NCBI RefSeq assembly: GCF_000170795.1
Contig: NZ_ABCM01000002.1
Location: forward strand, 310,001-374,000
Direction: 5' to 3'
Origin: Pedobacter sp. BAL39
GTDB taxonomy: Bacteria; Bacteroidota; Bacteroidia; Sphingobacteriales; Sphingobacteriaceae
Length of the DNA: 64,000 nucleotides
Under the pieces are notes generated by a model, which was given only the letters and a program-made list of their open reading frames with translations, was not told where the DNA came from and made no database searches. Shown in pieces: positions 36,010-44,189 of this stretch. Both the position numbers and the translations under genes were made by a program. Numbering within the stretch: position 1 is the first letter of the stretch; every line of letters starts with the position of its first letter.

Positions 36010-37053
36010 ATGAATTACCAAAGTCATATCGTCCGCGGCCGACTGGAATGGAACGAATACACCGGGCGTTCTCTCTTACATGAGGTTTACCATACCTGGG
36101 AGTACCATACGATGAACGTTGAAGGTGAGCCGCTGATGTTTGTGTTTCTTCAGGGGGTCATTTTCATCGCTCTGCCTGTCATCAAACGCATCATTTCCGG
36201 AACGACCTATTTTGACCTGACTTCTGTTTATGGTTATGCAGGCCCGATTTCCAATATAGATCTGTCGATGGTCACCACCCAAACAGCGTCCTCTTTTAGG
36301 GAAGCATTGGATGCCTTTATGAAAACAGAGCAGTGCATTTGTCTGTTTTCCCGCCTGCATCCACTGCTCAATCAAGAACACCTGCTAAAAAATATAGGCG
36401 GCCTCAGAGAAAATGGGCAGACGATCTACATCGACCTGCAACAGTCGCTGGAGGGACAACACCTCCGCTATCATAAACGTCTCCTCAGGCAGGTACGCGC
36501 ACTGCGCCAGCGCGGATTTTCCATCCGGGAGGCTACAACGTCCAGTGAAGTATCGGGATTCGCCGACATGTATCGCAAAAATATGGATCGTCTGAATGCC
36601 TCTGAAAGCTACTACTTCGATGAGGGCTATTTCCAGAAACTACTCGACGCCACAGAGTTCTCCTGTAAGCTAATCCTCATCTACAAAGATGCAGACATGA
36701 TCTGTGGTGCAATGATCTTCCTGTCAGATGCCATCATCAGGAATCACCTCTCTGCTACCGATCCTGAGTTCCTGTCGGAGTCGCCCAGTAAACTGCTTAC
36801 AGACGAGATCAGTAACATCGGCAGGAAGCAAAGGCTGAAAGTCTTTCATCTTGGCGGTGGGGTAAGCGGCAAACAAGATAGCCTGTTTACCTTTAAAAGT
36901 TACTTTTCCGACCTGAGGCTGGCCGACAAGATCTGGTGTTACGTCCGGGATCAGGTCACCTATAACGAACTTGCTGCTGCCTCAGAGGTTGCCCCCTCAT
37001 CCTCTTTTTTTCCCATATACCGTGCGGGTAGATTAAAAGAAATAATTAAATAA
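36010..37053 (+). CDS. FemAB/BioF2-like GNAT-fold transferase (copy 1)
   Basis: This is a 347-aa protein of the FemAB-like / CelD-BcsL-like GNAT group. These proteins transfer amino acids from tRNA or acyl groups to cell-envelope acceptors. Visible are DLTSVYGYAGPIS, FSRLHPLLNQ, the basic RYHKRLLRQVRALRQRGF acceptor-side helix and a C-terminal GNAT core with FHLGGGVSGKQDSLFTFKSYFS. A second copy of identical length lies at 39387 and shares these segments (YGYGGPIS, FARLHPFFNQ, YNLGGGLSYKEDSL). There is no signal peptide, so it would act in the cytoplasm on a nucleotide sugar or lipid-linked glycan. The donor is unknown. Confidence 0.75.
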   Translation: MNYQSHIVRGRLEWNEYTGRSLLHEVYHTWEYHTMNVEGEPLMFVFLQGVIFIALPVIKRIISGTTYFDLTSVYGYAGPISNIDLSMVTTQTASSFREALDAFMKTEQCICLFSRLHPLLNQEHLLKNIGGLRENGQTIYIDLQQSLEGQHLRYHKRLLRQVRALRQRGFSIREATTSSEVSGFADMYRKNMDRLNASESYYFDEGYFQKLLDATEFSCKLILIYKDADMICGAMIFLSDAIIRNHLSATDPEFLSESPSKLLTDEISNIGRKQRLKVFHLGGGVSGKQDSLFTFKSYFSDLRLADKIWCYVRDQVTYNELAAASEVAPSSSFFPIYRAGRLKEIIK

Positions 37054-37086
37054 TTCGCTTTCAACTGAACCAAACCAAAATACAAA

Positions 37087-37890
37087 ATGAACAATACATT
37101 CGATTATCAGCAATCACAACTCGTCGTATTCGAGGAAACCATTTATGAACATGGCTGGGTAATTTTTGAAAATGCCCTGGGAGCAGATTTTGTCGAGGAG
37201 ATCAACGAAGCCCTAACTCCGGCATATGAAAAAAGACGCGCTATACAGATCCTAAATGGTATTTCCAACCATATGGACGGTACCCTGCACCATCTGGTCG
37301 AACCCGATAATTTTGCCCTCAAATTCCTGGAGCAGCAGTGTTGTGACCAACAGATCAGGCAGCAGCTAGGCGGGCAATACATCATCAATTCCTTGGGGGC
37401 CGTTATCAATGTCAAAGACATCAACCCTTACGTACAGAACGTCCACCGGGACATCCGCAGCTTTACTGGCAACATGAAACTAATGGTGATGATGCTCGTT
37501 GCCCTGGATGATTTTACCATAGACAATGGTGCCACCTATTTCCTTTCGGGATCACACCACCATGAGGAAAAACCAGATGATGAATATTTTTATGCGCATG
37601 CCGACCGCGCCCTTGCTAAAAAAGGAAGCGTGATCCTGTTTGATGCCAACCTTTGGCATGCTGCGGGCAGGAACCATACTGATTTGCCACGAAGAGCGCT
37701 TACAATGGCTTTTACAAGACCCTTCCTGAAACAGCAGCTGGACTATCCGAGATTTCTGGGATATGAATACGGCGAGGAGTTGAGCGGTGTGCTCAGACAG
37801 GTGCTCGGTTACAATGCGCGCATACCTGCAGACTTGCAGGAGTATTATCAGCCAGTGCCAAAAAGAATGTATCAGCCCGGACAGGGATAA
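37087..37890 (+). CDS. PhyH-family Fe(II)/2-oxoglutarate dioxygenase-like protein
   Basis: This 267-aa protein has the phytanoyl-CoA dioxygenase signature. The metal ligands His120 and Asp122 occur in NVHRDIRSF, the distal ligand His191 in LFDANLWHAAGRN, and a following Arg in the LPRRALTMAF strand would bind 2-oxoglutarate. FLSGSHHHEEKP is the typical GSH loop. Family members hydroxylate small molecules or amino acids and occasionally sugar derivatives. The gene stands between a FemAB-like transferase and a DegT-like protein in a tightly packed sub-operon, so a hydroxylated substituent of the glycan is a reasonable guess. Confidence 0.82.
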   Translation: MNNTFDYQQSQLVVFEETIYEHGWVIFENALGADFVEEINEALTPAYEKRRAIQILNGISNHMDGTLHHLVEPDNFALKFLEQQCCDQQIRQQLGGQYIINSLGAVINVKDINPYVQNVHRDIRSFTGNMKLMVMMLVALDDFTIDNGATYFLSGSHHHEEKPDDEYFYAHADRALAKKGSVILFDANLWHAAGRNHTDLPRRALTMAFTRPFLKQQLDYPRFLGYEYGEELSGVLRQVLGYNARIPADLQEYYQPVPKRMYQPGQG

Positions 37891-37909
37891 CGCGTATGCA
37901 GCAGATGTC

Positions 37910-38884
37910 ATGCAACAGCACTATTCTACAAAGATGAAGCCTTTAGGTGGATACCTGGAATTACAAAATGAAAAAGGGCTGGATTTTTACCCTGATATGC
38001 TGAGGTTGAACACGGCCAGGAATGCGTTTGAATATATACTGAAAATAAGAAAATACAGATCCATCTTTCTGCCATATTTTACCTGTCAGGTCCTCATGGA
38101 ACCCATCAGAAAGCTCGGGATCTCTTATCAGTTTTATACCATCAATGAACACCTGGATCCGGTGCTCGATTTTGAGCTGGAGCCAGGGGCCTGTTTTTTA
38201 TATACCAATTACTTCGGGATCAAACAGGATACTGTCATTGGACTTAGCAAAAAGTTCAAGGCGCTGATAATTGATAACTCACAGGCATTTTTTTCTGAAC
38301 CCATAGCAGGGCTGGATACTTTTTATTCCTGCAGAAAGTTTTTTGGCGTGCCTGATGGTGCCTACCTTTATACGGAATGTCCAACACGCCTCAAGCTGGA
38401 ACGCGACGTGTCCTTCGACCGCTTTGCTCACCTTATTAAAAGTATAGACCTGGGAATTGAGCAGGGATATGCTAATTTTCAGGAAAATGAAAAAAAGCTC
38501 TCCAATAACCCCATACGCAGAATGTCGTTGCTGACGGAACGCCTCCTTACTGGAGTTGATTATAAAGAATGCCGCTATCGGAGAAATGCCAACTTTATGT
38601 ACCTCCACGACTTCCTCCTGGACTATAACGATTATGTATTTGATGCTTCTTTTGTCAACGGACCTATGTCATATCCATTGCTGACCACCTCTACCGAACT
38701 GCGCCAAAAGCTGCTCGAAAAAAGGATATATGTAGCTACCTACTGGCCGAATGTGCTGGAATGGACTACGCCCAAAATGTACGAAAACTACCTCACCAGA
38801 CACCTGCTTGCACTTCCTATAGATCATCGGTATAATCATTCTGATATGAAAAGAATGCTCAATGCATTGAAACAACTCCTATGA
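37910..38884 (+). CDS. DegT-like PLP-fold protein
   Basis: This 324-aa protein is a divergent relative of DegT/DnrJ aminotransferases. LNTARNAFEYIL corresponds to the phosphate-binding helix, LIIDNSQAFFS supplies the PLP-ring Asp, and FYSCRKFFGVPDGAYLY has a Lys at the Schiff-base position, so PLP binding is likely retained. The N-terminus (MKPLGGYLELQ) is typical of a subgroup whose function I do not know. I chose the ATG at 37910, 20 bases after the dioxygenase stop; 37934 is an alternative. The stop overlaps the next start by 4 bases. Confidence 0.7.
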   Translation: MQQHYSTKMKPLGGYLELQNEKGLDFYPDMLRLNTARNAFEYILKIRKYRSIFLPYFTCQVLMEPIRKLGISYQFYTINEHLDPVLDFELEPGACFLYTNYFGIKQDTVIGLSKKFKALIIDNSQAFFSEPIAGLDTFYSCRKFFGVPDGAYLYTECPTRLKLERDVSFDRFAHLIKSIDLGIEQGYANFQENEKKLSNNPIRRMSLLTERLLTGVDYKECRYRRNANFMYLHDFLLDYNDYVFDASFVNGPMSYPLLTTSTELRQKLLEKRIYVATYWPNVLEWTTPKMYENYLTRHLLALPIDHRYNHSDMKRMLNALKQLL

Positions 38885-39390
38885 AAACACCTATCTTTTT
38901 ACGGCCGCTTGCATTTTCGGATGCCAGCGTCTCTTTCCATTGGCGCAACAATGTGGACGTCTGGAAATTCACAAATTACACACCTTCGGTTCAGGTCACC
39001 CGCGAGATAGAAGAAGAATGGATGCATAAGGTACTGAGCAGGACCGATGAACGGCGATGCGCCATCTGCCTTTCTGAAAATGGCCGGTACATCGGCAATG
39101 TGCAACTCATCAAAATCAATAAAGGGGAAGCAGAATTTCACCTTTTTATTGGTGAACCTGCATTTTGGGGGATGGGCATCGGCAGGCAGGCCACAGCCAT
39201 CATGCTCAATATTGCATTCGGCGAACTTGAACTGGAAAGGGTACTGCTTCAGGTATATAAAGACAACCAGGCTGCCATCAACATCTATAGTAGCTTTGGC
39301 TTTGAACATCAGGCGGAAGAGCCTGAACGGATCGTTATGCAGCTCGCCCGCGAAGCGTACCTACAGCAACACTTAGCACATTTGTTATGA
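38881..39390 (+). CDS. GNAT-family N-acetyltransferase
   Basis: This is a 169-aa acetyltransferase of the RimJ/RimL- or PseH-like type. The acetyl-CoA loop is seen as EPAFWGMGIGRQATAIML, followed by LLQVYKDNQAAINIYSSFGF, the classic C-terminal GNAT pattern. It is translationally coupled on both sides (ATGA overlaps at 38881 and 39387). In this setting it may N-acetylate an amino sugar produced by the DegT enzymes and the 4,6-dehydratase. Confidence 0.87.
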   Translation: MKTPIFLRPLAFSDASVSFHWRNNVDVWKFTNYTPSVQVTREIEEEWMHKVLSRTDERRCAICLSENGRYIGNVQLIKINKGEAEFHLFIGEPAFWGMGIGRQATAIMLNIAFGELELERVLLQVYKDNQAAINIYSSFGFEHQAEEPERIVMQLAREAYLQQHLAHLL

Positions 39391-40430
39391 CAAGGGTCAT
39401 CACTATGGATGAGCAGGACGCCTGGGTCACCTGCGTGCGGCAATGTGCCCATTACGACTTCTACCACAGTTGGTCTTATCATGTCCTTCACCTTGATCAG
39501 GGAGTGCCACTGCTTTTTGTATATGAAGAGGGGGAGAACTTCATTGCCATGCCCTTTCTAAAGCGGAGCATTCCGGGTACGGACCATTTCGATATGACTT
39601 CCGTATACGGTTACGGAGGACCGATTTCTAACCTCAGATATGAGTCCCTGGACCTTCAGCTCATATTGGGCTTCAAGGCTGGGCTCCTTCTTTTCCTGGA
39701 GCAACAACAGATTGTCTCGGTTTTCGCCAGGTTGCATCCTTTCTTCAACCAACGGCTGATCATGGATCATTTTGATGGAATTACCAACAATGGAAAGGTG
39801 GTTGCCCTTGACTTGGGAATTGCGATCGAAGAGCAACGTGCACAATATCAGGAACGCGTACAGAGAAAGATCAGGCAATTGCGTAAACGTGGGTATCATG
39901 TCAGGGAAGGGAAGACATCTGAAGATATAAGGGTGTTTAGCGCCATCTATAACGACAATATGCTGCGCTTGCAGGCGGCAGATAGTTACCTGTTCGATGA
40001 AGCGTATTTTGAACAGATGTTATCCTCAAAGGAGTATGATGCACGGTTGCTTTTTGTCAATGATGAATCAGGAGATCCGGTATGTGCAGCAATAGTTGTA
40101 TTTACGAATGACCTTATACAGGCGCATCTGCTGGGTACCAGAGCGGAATATCGCGCGGAATCACCGGCAAAACTGTTGATTGATGAAGTGACGCTGATGG
40201 GCAGGCAGAAGGGGATGCGTTATTATAATCTGGGTGGCGGACTTAGCTATAAAGAAGATTCCCTGTACGAATGGAAAAGAAGCTTTTCACGCTCAACCTT
40301 TGAATTTCACAGCTGGCGACTGATTGTCGACCCCGCTCAATATAACTATCTGCTCCATCAAATGGGAGTTGATGCCAGCAGCCAGGTTGATTTTTTTCCC
40401 TTATACCGCAACGAAACGGCCAAAGTCTAA
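39387..40430 (+). CDS. FemAB/BioF2-like GNAT-fold transferase (copy 2)
   Basis: This is the second FemAB-like protein, 347 aa, the same length as the copy at 36010. Shared landmarks are FDMTSVYGYGGPIS, FARLHPFFNQ, the basic helix RVQRKIRQLRKRGYHV and the terminal YNLGGGLSYKEDSLYEWKRSFS. The N- and C-terminal ends differ most, so donor or acceptor specificities may have diverged. It overlaps the GNAT gene by 4 bases and ends 21 bases before the 4,6-dehydratase gene. The likely role is attaching an amino-acyl or acyl group to a sugar amine. Confidence 0.75.
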   Translation: MTRVITMDEQDAWVTCVRQCAHYDFYHSWSYHVLHLDQGVPLLFVYEEGENFIAMPFLKRSIPGTDHFDMTSVYGYGGPISNLRYESLDLQLILGFKAGLLLFLEQQQIVSVFARLHPFFNQRLIMDHFDGITNNGKVVALDLGIAIEEQRAQYQERVQRKIRQLRKRGYHVREGKTSEDIRVFSAIYNDNMLRLQAADSYLFDEAYFEQMLSSKEYDARLLFVNDESGDPVCAAIVVFTNDLIQAHLLGTRAEYRAESPAKLLIDEVTLMGRQKGMRYYNLGGGLSYKEDSLYEWKRSFSRSTFEFHSWRLIVDPAQYNYLLHQMGVDASSQVDFFPLYRNETAKV

Positions 40431-40451
40431 ATCTGCACTAAAACTATAATT

Positions 40452-42353
40452 ATGAAACAAATTTTGTTCTGTGAGAAAGTATATTCACGCTGGCTGATCC
40501 TACTGATCGATCAGCTCATTGTCAGCTTTGCCTTGGGCTTATCACTCCTGATCATCAGTCGCGTCGGTTATCAATGGGTCTTCAACTCCGACCTCTTGCT
40601 CTGCCTGGTGGTTTACAATGTAGTGACGATGACTGTTTTTATTGTCATGCGCATTCACACCGGCATTATCAGGTATTCTAACGTTGCTGATGTCTTCAGG
40701 GTATTTAAGGCCGTACTACTGGCAAACCTGGCCTTTGGAACGGTTAGCTACCTGGGCGCAAGTAGTTACCTCGGACTGGAGTGGCCTTGGTTTATGGTGA
40801 TGCTCCTGGTAAATTTCTTCATCTCTGCATCTGTACTGATCGCCATGAGGATTGGTGTGAAGTTGCTTTTTTACGAACTCAAAGCGCTTAGCATGACCAA
40901 CAGGGAGGTGCTGGTGATCTTTGGTGCAGATGCTTCGGCGCTGCTGATCAAGCATGGGCTGACTGCATCTCCAGAAAAGAACTTTAAGCTGCTCGGATTT
41001 ATCGACGACAACCCGGACAGAACCAACAAATATATCGAACAGAAGAAAGTATACCATTCGTCCTGTATTGCCACACTAAAGGAGAAATACGGAGTCGAAA
41101 AGATGATCGTACTGGAGGACTGTAGTGACATTGAAGGCCGTAAGCGCGCCGTAGAGCAGTGTATGGCTTGCGGAATCCGTGTGATCTCCGTTCCGGCATC
41201 AAGACATTGGCTAAAGGGAAACCTGCGCCTGAGCCAGCTACCGGATCTTAAGATTGAGGATCTGTTGCAACGTGAACAGATCCTGCTGGATGCGGCCCAT
41301 ATCATTGCCGATCTACAGGGAAAAAGAGTCCTGATTACGGGCGCTGCCGGTTCGATCGGTTCGGAGATTGTGCGCCAGGTGATGAAGTGCGCCCCGGAAA
41401 TGGTATTGCTCTGCGATCAGGCGGAAAGCCCGCTACATGAGCTGCAGCTTGAGATGTCGGATCATTTTCCAGGAATCAGCTGCTCGGCGGTGATGCTGAA
41501 CATTCAGAACTCTGGCCGTGTAAAATGCGTATTTGAACATTACAAGCCACAAATTGTATTCCATGCGGCTGCACTAAAACATGTTCCACTCATGGAAGAT
41601 CATCCATCAGAGGCTATCCTGACCAATGTGTTGGGCACAAAAAACCTGGCGGATATGGCCGTCGATATTGGTGTGGAAAAGTTTGTGATGATTTCCACCG
41701 ACAAGGCCGTGAGGCCGACAAATGTAATGGGTGCCTCAAAAAGGATTGCTGAAATGTACATACAGTCCCTCCAGAACCAACAGTCGGCCTCTAATGGTAC
41801 CCGTTTTATTACCACCAGATTTGGAAATGTACTGGGATCCAATGGCTCAGTGGTGCCAAGGTTTAAATCGCAGATTGCCGCGGGGGGGCCGGTAACGGTC
41901 ACTGATCCTGAGATAACGCGTTACTTCATGACCATTCCTGAAGCTGTTCAACTAGTGCTGGAGGCCTCAGTAATGGGCAATGGGGGAGAGATTTTTATAT
42001 TCGACATGGGGGAGCCGGTGAAGATTGCAGACCTTGCCATCAACATGATCCGACTGGCCGGATACATGCCGCATACGGATATCAAGATTGTGTATAGTGG
42101 ATTGCGTCCCGGAGAGAAATTATTCGAAGAGCTGCTCAACCAGCGTGAACTTGTGATTCCGACCTATCATGAGAAGATCAAAATCTCGAAGGTTATTGAC
42201 TATCCTTATCTATATGTATTGCGCCAGGTTGAAGAGTTGTTTGTGATGAACGCCATGAATGACGACCACGCATTGGTGAAAAAGATGAAAGAAATTATCC
42301 CGGATTACATCAGTGCAAACTCTCCCTACGTTGAGATGGATGTGGTTTGCTGA
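40452..42353 (+). CDS. PglF/CapD/WbpM-type UDP-sugar 4,6-dehydratase
   Basis: This is a 633-aa membrane-anchored enzyme that converts UDP-GlcNAc to a 4-keto-6-deoxy sugar. Four hydrophobic segments lie in the first 140 residues, followed by a CoA-binding-like Rossmann domain (VLVIFGADASALLIKHG) and the catalytic SDR domain with LITGAAGSIGSEIVRQV near residue 291. The active-site segment is STDKAVRPTNVMGASKR, where Met replaces the usual Tyr, as in the FlaA1/PglF family. It ends the second transcription unit. Its product would feed the DegT aminotransferases at 17411 and 20555. Confidence 0.92.
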   Translation: MKQILFCEKVYSRWLILLIDQLIVSFALGLSLLIISRVGYQWVFNSDLLLCLVVYNVVTMTVFIVMRIHTGIIRYSNVADVFRVFKAVLLANLAFGTVSYLGASSYLGLEWPWFMVMLLVNFFISASVLIAMRIGVKLLFYELKALSMTNREVLVIFGADASALLIKHGLTASPEKNFKLLGFIDDNPDRTNKYIEQKKVYHSSCIATLKEKYGVEKMIVLEDCSDIEGRKRAVEQCMACGIRVISVPASRHWLKGNLRLSQLPDLKIEDLLQREQILLDAAHIIADLQGKRVLITGAAGSIGSEIVRQVMKCAPEMVLLCDQAESPLHELQLEMSDHFPGISCSAVMLNIQNSGRVKCVFEHYKPQIVFHAAALKHVPLMEDHPSEAILTNVLGTKNLADMAVDIGVEKFVMISTDKAVRPTNVMGASKRIAEMYIQSLQNQQSASNGTRFITTRFGNVLGSNGSVVPRFKSQIAAGGPVTVTDPEITRYFMTIPEAVQLVLEASVMGNGGEIFIFDMGEPVKIADLAINMIRLAGYMPHTDIKIVYSGLRPGEKLFEELLNQRELVIPTYHEKIKISKVIDYPYLYVLRQVEELFVMNAMNDDHALVKKMKEIIPDYISANSPYVEMDVVC

Positions 42354-42379
42354 ATCCAATGTTATTACCTATATTGTTA

Positions 42380-42414
42380 ATCGATTTTAAAACTAATTGG
42401 GATAGATTTTAAAA
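42380..42414 (+). promoter_or_regulatory. Direct repeat overlapping the start of the PAS-AraC gene
   Basis: AT(C/A)GATTTTAAAA occurs at 42380-42392 and 42402-42414, exactly 22 bases apart, with one mismatch in 13. AraC-family proteins commonly bind direct repeats at about two helical turns, and the second copy overlaps the ATG at 42414, which would suit autorepression. A related TCGATTTTAAAG lies at 32844-32855. Confidence 0.35.
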
Positions 42415-43472
42415 TGACTTCAGTTAACGAACCTATGTCGAGCATACCTGAATCAGGTGAGATCAATCTTTTGTCTTACTGGGATCGTGAACTGCTATGT
42501 AAGTTTGCGAACACCGCTTTTTTCAGGTTGTTGAACAAAGTACCCGAAGACGTGTTGGGGACTAGTATTAAGAGCTGTCTCGGCATCAGTTATGAACAGC
42601 ATGAACCTTACATAACGGGAGTTCTTGATGGCATTTCACAAAGTTACAGTTCAGAGATCCATTTGGAATCTGGCGACCGCCATAGGGTAGAGGCTAGCTA
42701 CTATCCGGATGTAGAAAATGGGAGAGTCCTCGGCTTCTTTGCTCATATAATCAAATTGACTGATGGTGCCAGTCAACAGCTCCATCAGTATAAGCGAATT
42801 TATGAGATTGCCGATTACCTGAAAGCTGAAATCCTATCTGAATTTCCGTCCATACCGCATCTCGCAGAACGCTATTTCCTGTCGGTCTCCAAGCTGATGC
42901 GCGATTTTAAACGTGTCTTTCAGACCAGCCCATACCTCTACTACCGGCAACAGCAAATGGAGTTTGCGCAACGCTATCTGACCGAAACGGGTTGTAGCAA
43001 AAAGCAGATTTCCCTGATGCTCGGGTTTTCCAATCCAGCAAATTTTGCGGTTTGTTATAAACGATATCTGTCGGGACTTGCCGCCGATAGGGTCGTCAGA
43101 ATGGTACGGAACGGCGTCGATGAGCAGCACAGGATCATGGTCAATCAGCTTCCTTTTGCAGTGGCTATGGTAGACCTGGAGATGAATTACCTTTTGGTAT
43201 CCGGCCAGTTTTACGCTGATTTTAATTTTTCGTCGCAAGCACTCACCGGGCGTAGTCTGTTCGACTTTTTCCCTGGAACCGATGCAGCACTCGAGGCCTT
43301 TAGAGCAGGCTTTGTGGAGCATGGGATTGCTTTCTTCGTGCGTAATCCCATCTTTTACGTTGCCGTCGGCAGTCTCGAGCTGAAATGCCTGTTCAAGGTT
43401 TGGTCGGTGGAATCCGGAAAGCCGGGAGGACTCATGATCTATGGGTTGCATAATTTTGAACATCCACGGTAA
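42414..43472 (+). CDS. PAS - AraC-type HTH - PAS transcriptional regulator
   Basis: This is a 352-aa regulator with an unusual order. An N-terminal PAS-like sensor (about 15-110, LLCKFANTAFFRLLNKVPEDVLGTS) is followed by an AraC-type double helix-turn-helix (about 130-215, IPHLAERYFLSVSKLMRDFKRVF and ISLMLGFSNPANFAVCYKRY). A second PAS-like domain follows (about 235-345, LPFAVAMVDLEMNYLLVSGQFYADF). In most AraC regulators the HTH is C-terminal. The gene immediately follows the exopolysaccharide locus on the same strand, 60 bases after it, so control of that locus is plausible but unproven. Confidence 0.8.
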   Translation: MTSVNEPMSSIPESGEINLLSYWDRELLCKFANTAFFRLLNKVPEDVLGTSIKSCLGISYEQHEPYITGVLDGISQSYSSEIHLESGDRHRVEASYYPDVENGRVLGFFAHIIKLTDGASQQLHQYKRIYEIADYLKAEILSEFPSIPHLAERYFLSVSKLMRDFKRVFQTSPYLYYRQQQMEFAQRYLTETGCSKKQISLMLGFSNPANFAVCYKRYLSGLAADRVVRMVRNGVDEQHRIMVNQLPFAVAMVDLEMNYLLVSGQFYADFNFSSQALTGRSLFDFFPGTDAALEAFRAGFVEHGIAFFVRNPIFYVAVGSLELKCLFKVWSVESGKPGGLMIYGLHNFEHPR

Positions 43473-43614
43473 CATTTTGATCATCAGCAGGTTTAGTTGT
43501 ATCCTTTTATTGATTAGTTTTACTACAGCCAAATGTAGTAGCGCTCTCAGTTTTTAAGCCGTTACTGCCAATTGCCACCAACAACAACGTCCCTAGCGTT
43601 TAAACAGTTTATTA

Positions 43615-44043
43615 ATGGTTATCAATTTAATAGTTAAGGCTATGGAATCAATTAATGCGGGCGAAATTGTTGAACACGCAGTACGCCGACAACATGTGAA
43701 CATCAGTGAGCTGTCCAGACGTATGAATGTCAACAGGAGAACATTGTATAACTGGTTTCAGCAGAAAAAACTACATCTTGATGTGATCATTGCCATAGGT
43801 CAGGTCATCAATTACGACTTCTCAAAAGAATTTAAAGATGAGTTTCAAAACTCCGGATTCAATGCCAGTCTTCCAGACTTTGATAAACCTTCGGACGTAA
43901 CACCTGCAGCGCTTCAGGATAGTAAATACTATTGGATGGAAAAGTACATCACGCTGCTGGAGGATTACAAATGCCTGCTTCAGGCTGCACAGGATAAAGA
44001 TACCAGCCATTTAAAAAAAATAACCGACACAAATCTCGCGTAG
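43615..44043 (+). CDS. Small helix-turn-helix DNA-binding protein
   Basis: This 142-aa protein has an N-terminal HTH: HVNISELSRRMNVNRRTLYNWFQQKKL is a good Fis/HTH-type match, followed by a helical linker. The C-terminal part (SKYYWMEKYITLLEDYKCLLQAAQ) is likely a coiled coil for dimerisation. The ATG at 43642 (MESINAGEIV) would give 133 aa and is an equally good start. Many Bacteroidota have similar short regulators with a C-terminal helix; targets are unknown. A hairpin follows the gene. Confidence 0.75.
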   Translation: MVINLIVKAMESINAGEIVEHAVRRQHVNISELSRRMNVNRRTLYNWFQQKKLHLDVIIAIGQVINYDFSKEFKDEFQNSGFNASLPDFDKPSDVTPAALQDSKYYWMEKYITLLEDYKCLLQAAQDKDTSHLKKITDTNLA

Positions 44044-44064
44044 TAATGAATGATTTACGGACAG

Positions 44065-44101
44065 GAAAAGTCTGGTAGCCTAAGTGTTATCAGACTTTTC
44101 T
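44065..44101 (+). terminator. Terminator-like hairpin after the HTH gene
   Basis: GAAAAGTCTG (44065-44074) and CAGACTTTTC (44091-44100) form a 10-bp stem with a 16-base loop. The T-tract is within the stem (CTTTTC), so it may act in both directions but with limited strength. Confidence 0.6.
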
Positions 44102-44189
44102 ACGTTCCTTACATCCTTATGGTTACATCGTGCAGTAATACTCCTTTCCGGGAGACCACCATCAGTGCTAATCTCTTAAACTAAACAAA

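Noticed and set aside
42834..43532. 232-codon minus-strand frame opposite the PAS-AraC gene
   Set aside because: The plus strand encodes a clear regulator with family motifs; the minus frame shows none.
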